DNA of 64,000 bases from Mixia osmundae IAM 14324 (lineage: Eukaryota > Basidiomycota > Mixiomycetes > Mixiales > Mixiaceae), in the NCBI RefSeq assembly GCF_000708205.1, contig NW_014575555.1, forward strand, positions 1 to 64,000, given 5' to 3'. Under the pieces are notes generated by a model. It made no database searches. It had not been told where the DNA came from and was given only the letters and a program-made list of their open reading frames with translations. Position 1 is the first letter of the stretch. Every line of letters begins with the position of its first letter. Below are positions 23,362 through 34,878 of this stretch, piece after piece. A program made the translations under genes and the position numbers.

Positions 23362-26300
23362 ATGGATCCCCTCGCACGCACAGTCGGCATGTTCCAGTAT
23401 GCTCGGCCATCAGCACATGCGCCCATCGCCGTCACAGCAACTCGAGCTGATTCTGCAAAAGGTCCTCTCATATCGTCGGCTGACCCGGCGGCCGATCGCA
23501 CGGTAGACTCACCGACCATCCAGCAACCTGCGCGAGGATCTTCAGTGCGCTCGAGAGGTTGCGAACAGACAGCTCAGAATAGTCTGAGCTCGCCCGCACG
23601 AGTTGAGACGGCGTCACCTCTCAAACAGGATTCATTGACCTGCACGACAAATGCAGCAAAGCACGATGCCCCTGCGTCGAGTATCGAGTCGACATCAGAT
23701 ACACGAATCCTGCATGTCCTTCCTAACAGCACGCCAGCGCAAGCGCCGACAGGCAAGAAGCTTTGCGATGCCGCTACGACTGCCAAGGCATCGCTAAGTC
23801 CCAGTCCAGGGATGCGTACGAACAGTCCAGCTTACACCAAGGTGGTTGCGCGACCTACTCGCTCGGTTGACTTTCTGCGTGCATGGCTAGGTCAAGAAGG
23901 CCTCAACCTGCTCTGCGCGCAAGGCCGGCAAGATGACAGCGGCAAACCTTCGGACATTGCCACGGTCGAGCACATCAATCGCATCTTCGCTACCGCTCAT
24001 CTACTCTCGAGTGGGATTCAACAAGCCGTGAGCTGTCCTGCAACGTCTCATACACACCTTCGCTAACAAGCGCCTAGTCTGAGGATGCTGAGAGACTGCA
24101 AGGAGTGATCGATGAGCGGAACGATCGCCTGGAACAGCTGCAGCACACAATCGGCAAAGTCAAGCAACTTGCCAATGCCAAATTCACGGCCTTATCAAAT
24201 TCGTATTTCTGCCCTATGTTCGGTACATCGCCCAGCTGACCCCAGCTGGATAGGATCTCTATCTTACAGTCCGAAGGGCAGAAACGATATGCGGCATTGG
24301 CCACCGCCTGCCAAAGCTGGAAAGAGCAAGCACAGATGCATGATGTTGGCTCTCTCAGAGTGGAGATACGCGCAGCTCTGCAAGGTGTGTTAACCCTTTC
24401 ACGGGTTCCAATAAGCTCAGTTGCGGTAGATTGGCGCGACAATCGAGAGAAGCAGCGAAGGAGCACGATAGAGGCCCTCATCCTCGTCAAAGAGCTCGAA
24501 GCTGAGCGTGTTCAGCGTGAGCTCAAAAAGTGCACAGTCACTGTGGTCTGACGTACTGACAGGCGACAATGTGCTTGCGATTGTCCGCAAGGAGCTCGAA
24601 GACAAATCGGGCCAGCTGGCGGAAGCACATCACAAGCTTGCGACTTTCGAGCAACAGCTCATGCGCATGTGCGAGCAGACAGCTGCTTCAGCAGAGGCTC
24701 ACCGTCAGTTCGAAATTCTCGCAGGTGCTCCATCGCTCAATGAGAGGGTTATCGCAGAGCTGTCGCACGCTTCTGGCCTCGTGAAGATGAACGAGCTTGT
24801 CGCCGTATCTCAGCGCTGCCAGCGCGAAGTGGCCGCTATCATGGTCGAGAAGGTTACACTCGAGCATTCATTCGACGAGTGCAGAACGAAGCGCGTACTC
24901 GTCCACAGCTATCTCGTCAGGAGCCCTGACGGGTCTCGATAGGCTGCTCGAGCAGATCGCATGTAATCAGGCCCAGCGTGAGCAGCTCGACGCGGCAAAC
25001 GTGATGCTCGACGAAACTCATCAACGCGTTCGCACTGCTGAAGACAGGTATTTCATTCTCCCTGCACTTGCAGGGGACCTGACACTACCAGAAACAGAGC
25101 CACAAGCATTGAAGAGGAGCACAACCGCTGTCAGCAAGTTCTGAACGCGGCGGAAGTGAACTCTAGGGAACTACGGCACGTGCCTTGAAGCTGCTGTGCG
25201 CGTGCTGAACCCCCGAAGCGCAGGGAGAAGCTCGGAAACGTGCAAGGAGAAGTTGCAGATGGCAGAAAAGCTTTGCAAGCCGCTGAGGTTGCCGCGGAAT
25301 CAGCCAAAGCGGCATCAAAGACCGAAGTCAAGCGTCAGCACAGCCAAATCAGCTCACTCAAGGCTTCGCTCGAGGCTGCAGAGACATGTCGTGAGAGAAG
25401 CCAACAGGAGTACGTGCTGCTCATCTTCTTTAGGGCTGCAGCTGAAGGCGATGATAGACTAGAGGTTGCCAAGGTCGAGCTGCAGACTGAATCGCAGAAC
25501 GCGCAGGTACTTCTCATCGCGTCTTCCTGGACGCCTTGGCTAAATCAACATTAGACCATTCGCGAGTTGCTCTCTGCACGTGATGCCGATATCGAAAGCT
25601 GTCACCACAAGATCCTGCTGCTTGAGGTGCGTGCAGTTGCAACACAGTGGCATCTGCTGAGCATATTGCATAGGCTCATTGCCAGAAGCAAGAGACGCAG
25701 ATTGAAGCCCTGAATCAGCAGCATGCAGAGGCTGACAGAGCCTGGCAAGCGAGCTTTGACGAGGCACACGAATCCTTTGCAGCTTCTCTCTGTCAGAGGG
25801 ACGCCGCGGCAAAGGCTGTCGAGCTGCAGGTCTCAGAGTCCTCGCCGGTACTGCAAGAGGAATCGGCAGAGACAAGGGAACTCAAGAGCCGGTACGTCGC
25901 CAAGGAAAGGGAGCTCGAAGCGCTAACGAGCGAGCAAACCGCGCATCGTGATCGACTCGAGAAAGAGAGGCGAGCCCACCAGGAGGAGGTTTCAAAGGTG
26001 GTGGCCCTGGACGGAACGGTCAAGAAGCTCACGACTGAGCTCATGGAAGCGCGCCGAGAGGCGCAAGATGCAGTTGCCAAGCTTGCACGGATCACAAGGG
26101 AGTCAGATCGCGCAAGCACTGATTCGACCGGCAACATCAGTCTCGAGAAGGTCCGAACGACGGCGTTCCATGCGGGCCAGTCCATGGCAGCGAAGACGAT
26201 TGCGCAGAAAGACAACGAGCTCAAACGAGCAAACAATCGAGCGAAAGCTGCCGAGGATCGCATGGAGCTGATGTCTACAGAGCTCAATCGCGCGAGAGGC

Positions 26301-26633
26301 CGCCCGATGATCTTGCAAGATTCTTCAAATCAGTCGACTACGTCTGCTCCCATATCGTCGTCGCCGCAACCAGCTGACAAAGCACACGCGAACACGACTC
26401 GAGCGACCTTCCAGAGCGTTAACATGCGCGCCGTGCTCGAGTCGAATTCCCTTGAAGTCGCTAAAGCAGACGGTGAGCGCGCAGCATGCAGCAGACCCCC
26501 GAAGAAGCCCCGTTCGTCTCAACCACATGACCGGGTGCCTCGATCGCCGGCTTCTCCGCGACGTTCGAGCAAGCCGGCTGTCGTGACAGATTACGCTCGC
26601 AAATCTCGCGGGGCGGCGCAGAAAGGGCAATGA
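23362..26633 (+). CDS. Long coiled-coil protein, unrecognised
   Basis: A multi-exon gene whose pieces read in different frames but share coiled-coil composition. Exon 1 (from MDPLARTVGMFQYARPS) is a disordered Ser/Thr/Pro-rich head that ends with VDFLRAWLGQEGLNLL. An intron after QQA (GTGAGC...CGCCTAG) leads to SEDAERLQGVIDERNDRLEQ. Further exons carry ELEDKSGQLAEAHHKLATFE, then AETRELKSRYVAKERELEAL, and DGTVKKLTTELMEARREAQD. The tail is basic (SRPPKKPRSSQPHDRV) and ends YARKSRGAAQKGQ. The layout of disordered head, long coil and basic tail suits a cytoskeletal or spindle-pole linker, but that is inference. Several internal splice sites are unresolved. Confidence 0.6.
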
Positions 26634-26683
26634 TCGCTTGCTGCCTCGAGCGATGAGCAGGCATCGACGAATGCATAGATATG

Positions 26684-27025
26684 TCAAGAGAGCGTTGCGA
26701 GCAATGCAGAGAAGCCGGCGGTGAGCGCACTATGCAGGATCCACACTGAGCGATATGAGATGAGCTGCTCCGCGGGTTTGTACGATCGATGAGTGCATGA
26801 CGTACCGCTTTCCATCGTTGGCGTGAGGCTGGCCCTGAGACCTTCGCGATCGCCTGTAGCTATATCGTGCGCAATACCCAGCGTAGTGCTGTCGATGCCA
26901 CCCCGAAGGGGCTGTCGCGGTTCGATGAGACTAAACAAACAAGTTGGCCACGGAACGCAGCGTACCTGAGCATGCGTGAGTGCAAGTACGGTCAGTAACA
27001 AGGCGATGCGGTGCCTCAGGTTCAT
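26684..27025 (-). CDS. Tiny secreted, possibly GPI-anchored protein
   Basis: The start ATG at 27025 opens a signal peptide (MNLRHRIALLLTVLALTHAQ). Two short introns are predicted. The first is GTACGC...CGACAG right after the signal peptide. The second, GTACGT...GCTCAG, precedes the last exon. The spliced product is about 75 residues: the signal, a short polar middle (GGIDSTTLGIAHDIATGDR), and a C-terminal hydrophobic run WILHSALTAGFSALLATLS preceded by small residues. That end pattern resembles a GPI-attachment signal. If both ends are removed, only about 35 residues remain. No family is recognised. It may also be a non-coding shadow, but the signal peptide and frame-keeping introns argue for a gene. 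Confidence 0.45.
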   Translation of the reverse strand: MNLRHRIALLLTVLALTHAQVRCVPWPTCLFSLIEPRQPLRGGIDSTTLGIAHDIATGDREGLRASLTPTMESGTSCTHRSYKPAEQLISYRSVWILHSALTAGFSALLATLS

Positions 27026-27285
27026 CGAAAGGTGGCTGCGCCGTGAGCTCGTGTGCTAAGCTGTCCTTACCATCCGAGTCCTCCTGGGAAAGCCAGGGTC
27101 CGGTCGGCCTCGAGGCGTGGTGCGTGCGCAGACAATCAGAGAGGTTCGAGCGTACGATGGACCAGTGACGAATGACGTTGAAGCTGTAGAGCATGCAGGC
27201 GAAAGGAGCGGGGATAAGGAAGTGGCAAGCGCGCAAAAGGAGCGTGACTGACGTTATCCGCCATCACCGCACACCGGCCCGAAGC
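27026..27285. promoter_or_regulatory. Divergent intergenic region
   Basis: 260 bp between the small secreted gene and the sugar kinase, transcribed apart. It should contain both promoters. No named element is visible. Confidence 0.3.
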
Positions 27286-29329
27286 ATGTCAAAGTCGTAC
27301 TACATCGGCGTCGACGTCGGCACTGGATCCGCGCGGGCAGCCCTCGTGGACACTACCGGCGAGATCTTGGCCGAGTCGGTCTATGCCACGACGACTTATC
27401 GAGACGAGAGAAACGCCGACATCTTTGAGCAGAGCACGAGCGAGAGCAAGCTATCCCGAGCTTGTTGTCTGCTCGCCGAGCTGATGTCCCGAGCTTGACA
27501 GTCTGGCAGTCGATCTGCAAGGCTTGCAAAGATGTGCTGGCCGAGGCAAAGATCCCCAAGGAGCAGGTCAAGGGGATTGGCTTTGATGCCACCTGCTCGC
27601 TCGCGGTCTCTGATCTCAAGGGTGAGCCCATGTCTGTGACTGCCGATGAGTGGGGCGTCGGAGATGCAAAGCACAACATCATCCTCTGGGCAGACCACAG
27701 AGCAGTCGAAGAGGCAGCGACCATCAATGCCTCAGGCTCAATGGTCCTCAAATATGTCGGGGGGACCATGTCGCTCGAGATGGAGATCCCCAAAGTGCTC
27801 TGGTTGAAGAAGCACATGCCCCAGGAATACTTCCGACAGAGCATGTTCTTTGACCTGCCGGATTTCCTCACCTATCTCGCTACCGGCGACCTGTCGCGCT
27901 CCAACTGCTCGCTGGCCTGCAAGTGCTCGTACGTACCTCCCGGCGTCGAGGGAAGCGAGGGCTGGAACAAGGAATTCTTCCACAAGATCGGACTCGGCGA
28001 GCTGGTTTGTCGCCCCTTCGTCGAGCAGGGAGCGTGTCTGACTCCTGAGCGCAGGCGGAGGATCAGTTCAAGCAAGTCGGCGGCATTCCCGGCAAGACTG
28101 GTCTCATTCTCACCGCCGGTCAGCCCGTCGGCAAGGGCGTGTCTGCTAAAGCAGCAGAACAGCTCGGTCTTGCAGAAGGTACACCGGTCGGATCAGGCGT
28201 CATAGATGCCTACGCCGGTTGGGTCGGCACAGTCGGCGCAGACATGCCCGATCTCAAGGGCAGTGAGAAGCCGAGTCTGGACGAATCCCGCCATCGACTG
28301 GCTGCCATTGCCGGCACCTCAACCTGCCACATCGTGCAGAGCGACAAACCAGTCTTTGTCCCGGGAGTATGGGGCCCATACCTGCACGCCGTCTTCCCTG
28401 GGTGCAAGTCAGTCGCTCTGCTTGATCCCCCGGCTGACAGGTGCTTGCAGTCTGGATGAATGAGGGCGGCCAGTCATCGACGGGCCAGTTGATCGACTTC
28501 ATGATCGATACCCATCCTGCCGCAGACCGTGTAAAGGCGATTGCCAAAGAACGAAAGACGAACCATTTTAGCATCCTGCAAGAGATCTTGGAGACTACTT
28601 TGAAGACACAGAGAGCATCTTTCCTCACCTACCTGACCAAAGACTACTACCTCTATCCAGACCTCCACGGCAATCGGTCGCCACTTGCCGACAATCAGAT
28701 GAAGGGCATCCTCGTCGGCATGAAGCTCGACAAGACCGTCACCGATCTTGCACTCCGTTACTTTGCCACACTAGAGGCCATCGCACTGCAAACACGTCAG
28801 ATCATGGACGAGATGAACAAGAATGGTCACGAGATCACCTCCATCTTTATGTCAGGTGGGTCCATACGTGGTCGTTCCTGCGTGATGAGCTCATGCACGG
28901 ATCTCGACAGGCGGCCTGGTCAAAAATCCGCTACTGATGCAGCTGCTCGCCGACATCTGTAACGTGCCCATACAGCTGCCCTTTTCACATTCTGCGTCTG
29001 TCGTGCTGGGAAGCGCCATGCTCGGTCGCGCGGCGGGTGACGAATTCGCCGCGGACAGCTCGAGCATCGCGGATCAGAAGACAGCCGAAGATCGTTCGCA
29101 CGGCATGAAAGATCGTCTCTGGGGCATCATGGCAGGTCGTCCAGCTGACCCGGATGCTTTGAGCTGACTCGACGCGCAGAGTGAGATGTCCCGGCCAGGC
29201 TCGACGGTGACGCCGAAAGCGGGCGAGCAGGAGAAGAGGTTGCTGGAAGTGAAGTACAAGATCTTCAAGCAGCTCATAGATTCACAAAAGCTGTGGCGTC
29301 AGGAAGTGTCCGACGCCCTTGCTAATTAG
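27286..29329 (+). CDS. FGGY carbohydrate kinase (D-ribulokinase-like)
   Basis: Homologue of yeast Ydr109c and human FGGY, which phosphorylate D-ribulose. The N-terminal phosphate loop is YYIGVDVGTGSARAAL. Then come FEQSTSEIWQSICKACKDV, GIGFDATCSLAVSD, ILWADHRA, the substrate-side Asp in GVIDAYAGWVG and FPGFWMNEGGQSSTGQLID. Near the end are MSGG-LVKNPLLMQLLADIC and SVVLGSAMLGRA. Three of its introns have GC-AG ends. They are 27446-27501 (GCAAGC, STSE-IWQ), 28404-28450 (GCAAGT, FPG-FWMNEGG) and 29132-29179 (GCAGGT, leading to the conserved tail EMSRPGSTVTPKAGEQE). The others near 28003 and 28857 are GT-AG. The TAG is at 29327-29329. Confidence 0.93.
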
Positions 29330-29437
29330 AACAATGCACGAGCACGCGAAGTGCGCCCCGGGCCGGGCTGTGTCTGAGACAGGCGAGACCCAAGTCGCGC
29401 GACTGGAAACACACAGACAGGACACTGCCGAGCGGCC

Positions 29438-31324
29438 ATGAATGCGACAGCCCACATCCTGCCGGAGGGCATGTTGAGCCGGTTCAGCATGGAGCTTGAC
29501 GAGCCTTCCAAGTACACGCTTGCCCAGCAGCCGATTGCGATGATGAGTCTCGACAGACGGCGGAGTGACAGCGCCCAGGAGGATGACGAGAGCTACGAGC
29601 GGCGAAGAGACGCTGGGAGCATAGCAAGGACGGTCTTTGAAGCTCTGAGGGCGCACACCAAGTTCATAGGCCCAGGCATCGTCATGTCGGTTGCCTTCAT
29701 CGACGTAGGCAACTTTGCCTCTGCCCTTGGCGCCGGTGCCTCAAAAGGCTACTCGCCGCTGTTCGTCATTCTACTGGCGTCGGTGATGGCCATCTATGTC
29801 CAGATACTCGCTTGTCGACTCGGTGTCGTCAGCGGCCTCGATCTGGCGCAGCACTGCCGCAGGTCTCTCTACAACCGGCCAACGTACACGATGGCCTACC
29901 GCTCCTTGATGTATCTGCTCTGGTTCATCAACGAGGCCGCCATCATCCTCACAGACTTGGCCGAGCTGCTCGGCTCGTCCATCGCGATCAATCTCATGGC
30001 GCCCGCGATACCACTCTGGGCTGCCTCGTTGATCTCATTTGCCGACGTTGTCATTGTCTTGTTCTTCTTCAGCGACTTTCCCTCCAGCCATGTCAATCGA
30101 TCCGTTCATGCTTTCGAACTGGTCGTTGGTAGCATGGTTCTGATCGTGTTCGTCTGCTTCATCATCCTGACCGCGCGGATACAGCCTCACTGGGGCGATG
30201 TCTTCAAGGGCTATCTCCCTTCGTCGAATATCATCAGGGACGATGGCCTGTACATCTCTGTGGCAATCATCGGCGCCGTCGTCATGCCGCATTCTATCGT
30301 GCTTGGCTCGAAGCTTGCCACGATCGATCGAGGCTCAACGGAGGGGGACAAGACTAAATTGGAAGCCACAGACGGCCTGCAATCAGAGCCAGTGCAATCT
30401 GGCCGCCATCTCCCGGCGCTGCATATGCCAAATCCTCGCACGATTCCGCAGGGCTTGACCTTGCCTTCTGCGCGTTCGGCCGGCAAGACCTCGCGCTTCG
30501 GCTTTCTCGAGCGGACGACAGAGCCTCGCGCAGATCGGGCGCCGACCATCGAATTCGTGCGCTCGCATCTACCGCATGTCGCAACAGATATTGCGCTCTC
30601 GCTCATCGCATTCGCTCTTGTCATCAATTCGCTCATCCTGATCGTCGCAGGCGCAGCTTTTTATCATCCGCTGGCTGGGCAAACAAGTGACGCAATCCAG
30701 GGCGTGCAGGATGGCAATCTTTTCAGTGCGTACGGCCTGATACGTGACACCATCGGCAAAGCTTTCGGCTACATCTTTGCCATCTCTCTGCTTTTCAGCG
30801 GCCTATCAGCCTCGGTGACCGCTACGCTAGCCGGACAAGTCGTTGGGGAAGGCTTTCTCAATCTGAAAGTGCGGCCGTTCGTTCGAAGGCTCATCACGCG
30901 TGGCATCTCGATCATACCGGCGATCGTCGTCTCCGCGAGTGTGGGTGCTAGTGGCTTGTCGACGTTGCTGGTAGCAAGTCAAGTCGCACTCAGCTTGATC
31001 TTACCCTTTGTCATCTGGCCGTCAGTCGCTCCTTCGTCGTGTCTGAATTGGCGTTGACGTGCTCTACACAGTCTCTTGTGCTTCACCTCGAACGCCGATA
31101 TCATGACCATCTCCGACGGATCGACAGCTGCACCGACAGCAGAGTCATCCACTTCTCATGGGCGATTCAGGAACGCTCTGGCGCGACTCGCGCATCCATT
31201 TGCGCCGGCGAGTAGTAAGCCTGGAAGAGCCTCGTTCGTCAATTCGCCGGCCGTCATCATCATCGGATGGGCGATATGGGCGATCATCTGCATCTGCAAT
31301 CTGTACGCCCTCACACAAATATAG
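29438..31324 (+). CDS. Nramp-family divalent metal transporter (Smf-like)
   Basis: Proton-coupled Mn2+/Fe2+ importer family with about 11 membrane helices. A polar cytosolic N-terminus of about 75 residues precedes TM1 (FIGPGIVMSVAFIDVGNFAS). Other markers are LACRLGVVSGLDLAQHCR, FINEAAIILTDLAELLGSSI, TM6 with AVVMPHSIVLGSK, and SLLFSGLSASVTATLAGQVV with GEGFL. A large disordered loop (about 100 residues) lies after TM6. The usual DPGN metal motif of TM1 reads DVGN here; the Asp, the Asn and the TM6 Met are kept. One intron near 31019-31070 (GTCAGT...ACACAG) joins FVIWP to LLCFTSNADIMTIS. The final helix is VIIIGWAIWAIICICNLYAL. Confidence 0.92.
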
Positions 31325-31447
31325 ACCATTGCTTTATACGTCGCGATCAAAAATCACTTTGCTGTTGTTTGCATGTCTCCCTTGCTCCTGCCCCCACAAG
31401 CGCTTGCAGCAGCCTGTCGGAGGGGCTTTGCAAGCAGTCGGATCACA

Positions 31448-31846
31448 ATGGGACAGTTGGAAGACACGATGCGGGCCAAGGCAAGCCTGCCGAGCTGACA
31501 GAGTCTCATGAGCTCAGACAGCACGCAGCTCACAAAGCGGTTCCAGCCCGAGCAGCTGCGCATCACGAACGACTCGGCTGCTCACGCCGGTCACGCTGCA
31601 ATGCGAGCGCCGGGCGCTGCTACGGGTGAGACGCACTTCACCGTCGAGATTGTCAGCGATGAGTTCGATGGCAAGGTGGGCACGCAACGCTTCAGCGCAT
31701 CGGCGCCATCTAGCTGATCACTGGGGAGGCAGCGCCAGATGCAGCGGCATCGGCTCGTCTATGAGGCACTCTCCGATGAGCTCAAGGCGGGTCTGCACGC
31801 CCTGGTGCTGCGGACAAAGACGCCCGCAGAGATGATCAAGTCGTAG
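31448..31846 (+). CDS. BolA-like protein
   Basis: Small BolA-fold protein; the mitochondrial and cytosolic forms work with monothiol glutaredoxins in iron-sulfur cluster handling. Spliced, it reads MGQLEDTMRAK-LTKRFQPEQLRI, then NDSAAHAGHAAM with the cluster-binding His, THFTVEIVSDEFDGK, RHRLVYEALSDELKAG and HALVLRTKTPAE. Intron 1 (31481-31528) has a GC-AG boundary (GCAAGC...ACGCAG). No GT alternative keeps the frame. Intron 2 (GTGGGC...GATGCAG) joins DGK to RHRLVYE. An N-terminal targeting peptide is not evident from this start, so it resembles the cytosolic form, unless an upstream exon exists. Confidence 0.88.
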
Positions 31847-31895
31847 AAACTGCAATGCTCCCGTCGAGATACAAGCTGCGGGCAGACAGCTACGC

Positions 31896-32975
31896 TCATA
31901 GTCTCGCACTGACGGCGGGCGCGGAGCCCGGTCGATCTAGAAACTCGCCGATACCGGATGCCCAGAAGGCGACATCGAAGTAGTCAAAGAAGTTGTGCCC
32001 GTAGCGCGTCGAGGGGGTCTTGAACGACTCTGCATGTGCTATGCCTGCAAGCACGTCCTTGCGCTCGCTGTAAAAGACTGCAATGTCTGCCTCGCCATGG
32101 ATGACGAGCACGGGCAGGCTGGGTGGGATGTGTCTGATCGCCTCGCGGATATCCCAGCTGGCGATGGCGGCAGCCTGGGTCATGATGACAGCGGCAGGTC
32201 GCCTGATGGCCGCAGCATCGAGCACCCTCCGCCTGAGCATCTCTGCATTGTCGGCGTCGTCCAGCCAGACGGGATCGTAGCACGCGCGCACAAAGGGCTC
32301 GACCTGCGCAATCTGCTCGGCCTGGCTCATCTCCGATTTCGGCTTCGATGGCGGGGGACCGCCGGCGCTGATGAGTCTGCTTTTCGGATTCTTGCTGCTC
32401 GTGGCGCAAAGGATGAGATGCTTGATCTCAAAGGGCAGGTTGGGCATGCAGACCACGGTCTGGGCGATCATGCCGCCCATCGAGAAGCCCAGCAGATCGA
32501 TCGTCTTCCAGCCGAGATGGGCGACCAGTTCGGCTACGTCAGACGCCATGTCTTGGACCGTCCATCCCTCGTCGCGTAGCTCTTTGCTGCCCTGGCTCTC
32601 GCCGATAAACCGGTTATCAAAGACGAGGACAGGCCGTTCGTCCGCCAGACGCTGGTCGAATGGCCACCAATCTACGAGGCCAGATGCACTGAGGCCTTGG
32701 ATCATGACGAGTGGTCGAGCGGACCGACGAGTCCGTGGCTTGCCTTCATCGCCGACGCTGCCCGTGCCGCGCTGAGCCGGTCCGACGGGCTGCAGAGATG
32801 CGTTCGAGTCCGTGAGATTGTTGATGCCGATGTCTGTTATGCGCTGCCTTGCATCGTCGCTCGGAGACAATAGAGATGTGCCGAGTACCCGGTAGCCGAA
32901 AGTGATGCCATGCTTCGACGTGTAGTACTGCGTCTCGGTAGCCCCCTGTTCCGGTGTGGAGACCTTAAAGCTCAT
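31896..32975 (-). CDS. Alpha/beta hydrolase, function unknown
   Basis: Single-exon hydrolase of 359 residues from the first ATG (MSFKVSTPEQGATE). It has the oxyanion region MIQGLSASGLVDW, the strand LVFDNRFIGESQG, the nucleophile elbow DLLGFSMGGMIAQ, the acid in VIHGEADIAVF and the His in RYGHNFFDYF. The fold is of the epoxide-hydrolase/esterase type, with a cap between strands 6 and 7. The substrate cannot be read from the sequence. The long low-complexity insertion before strand 3 (about residues 45-95) is unusual. Confidence 0.85.
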   Translation of the reverse strand: MSFKVSTPEQGATETQYYTSKHGITFGYRVLGTSLLSPSDDARQRITDIGINNLTDSNASLQPVGPAQRGTGSVGDEGKPRTRRSARPLVMIQGLSASGLVDWWPFDQRLADERPVLVFDNRFIGESQGSKELRDEGWTVQDMASDVAELVAHLGWKTIDLLGFSMGGMIAQTVVCMPNLPFEIKHLILCATSSKNPKSRLISAGGPPPSKPKSEMSQAEQIAQVEPFVRACYDPVWLDDADNAEMLRRRVLDAAAIRRPAAVIMTQAAAIASWDIREAIRHIPPSLPVLVIHGEADIAVFYSERKDVLAGIAHAESFKTPSTRYGHNFFDYFDVAFWASGIGEFLDRPGSAPAVSARL

Positions 32976-33584
32976 CCCGACGGACCAGTGTGGCGAGGCG
33001 GTCAAGCTCGAGCTCGGCCAATGCAGCGTGTGATCGCCGGCGGGCAAAACGCGCAAAGGACGAGTTGGCTAGCGCGCCGAGTTGAGTCTAGTCAGTCAGA
33101 CGTCATGTTGGGCGCCTTTGCTAGCACGCAAGTGAGATGCGGAGGTCTTCTGTGGAAGACGCCGTGGCGCATGTCAGACAGTCGCAAGGCTAACGTGAGG
33201 AAGCGCCTAAAAGCGGTCGATCAAGTCATCAGCGTCGTACGAGCCAGCGGCATTCAGACTGATGCTCTCGCAAGTCTCGGGTGGTATCCGATGACGTCTC
33301 AGGCTGACAAGGTAGCGCTGAGCAGACGAGAGCGCTTGCCCTTCCGAGAGAATGCGAGATGAGTGCGAGGGACAAGTACACTACCTTTTGCAAGTCCTCG
33401 CCTGGCCATCGCAAATCGCTTCACAAGGTCAGGCAGACTACAGTGCGAGTAGTAGTGCAGCGCTCAGACGAGGTGCAGGTCCCCAAGTTTACGCGGATCA
33501 CTCGCCGGACGAATCCAGCAGGCTTCTAAGAAGAGATGCTGCTCTGCAAGGGGCCTTTTTGTTGTATGTATGCATGCAGATCGA
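32976..33584. other. Intergenic stretch
   Basis: About 600 bp between the hydrolase start and the CMS1 stop. No frame in it has a recognisable domain. It should contain the hydrolase promoter and the CMS1 3' untranslated region. Confidence 0.5.
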
Positions 33585-34769
33585 TCAGTACAACACCAGC
33601 TTGAGCTTGCCTTGCTCCAGCCGTTGGCTGACGCGAGGATCCTGCAGCACGTTCTTGAAGAGCGCAGCGCGCACCTCAGGCAGATCGAGCATCTGTCGAT
33701 TTTTTGCATCTCTGAAAGAGCCATCGAGGACGAGGAAGGAGCACGACGAGAGCTGCAAAGAGTCTGCAAAAAAGTCATCAGCACCTACCTCACCTGAGCA
33801 GATGCAGCACAATCACACGGACCTGCATGGAGCAGCTTTCCCACGCGGTCCGGAGTGCCGCTAGCGATGGTGAAATCTGTGGACTGACACCATTTGACAT
33901 GCTCGTCCAGCTTGAAATGCTTGCCGAACAGCTTTGCAACCTTGACGTCGCCGGCAAGAGGTCTCAAAGCTCTGCTTTCGGGCGTCAGTGAACGTGGACG
34001 GTTTCACCGAGTGGTTCAGACGAACCGGGTCAAATCTGCTGCTCTCAGGGCTGCGCCTGCGAGGACGATGATGCGAGGCGATCCTTTGCTTTTGGGTAGC
34101 TTGGACAGCGAAGCGAGGTGGCTTGCAGCGAAAGCCCTGATGAAGCTTGTCAGAGACGCGTAGGCTTCGTCTGCAAACGCAGATGTGTCTTGGAGACAGC
34201 GTTCTGCGAGAAGCGAGGGATCCAGTCAGCTCGCCGTGCGCGTGTGACAGGAAGATCGATTGACCCGAGACTCTGCAGCTGTCACGCTCGAGATCACTCA
34301 AGTTCGGCAGCGCTTTGAGTTGCTTCTCTGCCAGCAAGTCGGCCTGCAGTGAGGGCGGCAGACGAGCCAGCGCGGCGCCAAGCCGTTGCTCGCTGTCCAG
34401 AATGACGGCTCGCTCCTGCTGCCGCCTTTGCTTGGCTTGCCTGAGCTTGAGCTTCTTGGCCTCCTTCCTATCAGGCTTGACTCGCTTTGCTTCGGCCTGT
34501 TCTACAGGCTCCTGAGACTGTCTTCGTTTGCCCTGCTGCTTAGGCGACAGGTCTGTCTGGTGTAGGGCATCTTCGTAAGCAGCAGCGAGCAGGGATGCAG
34601 CCTCTTCGTCGACGATCTCCTCATCAGCAGCCTTGCTCGATGACGCAATGACATCCTCGTCTTCGAGCACATAATTCTCCTCTAGGTCATCGCCCCCGGT
34701 CGTCTGCTCTTTGTCTGTCACAATCGCTCTGCCAGTGGCCGTGTACGACTGCAGACTGCGCTCTGACAT
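33585..34769 (-). CDS. CMS1: Cms1, U3/90S pre-ribosome-associated protein
   Basis: Ribosome-biogenesis factor with a degenerate helicase-like fold. The start MSERSLQSYTATGRAIV leads through an acidic region (DEEIVDEEAASLLAAAYED) and a basic coil (DRKEAKKLKLRQAKQRRQQE). Introns then separate the conserved core: FADEAYASLTSFIRAF, GSPRIIVLAGAALRAADLTR, VAKLFGKHFKLDEHVKW, IASGTPDRVGKLL, and finally SFLVLDGSFRDAKNRQMLDL to the stop at 33585. These blocks match the family in order. About four introns lie between 33770 and 34300, and their exact edges are approximate. Confidence 0.88.
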
Positions 34770-34878
34770 GGCACTCGTGCCGGCTCCACGTCCGACAGCA
34801 AGGCTCAGTCGCCAGCGCCAGCAGTCAGTGACTTGACAAAGAGCGCGTACCCTGCTTGCCAGCTCCCCGCCGATCCCC

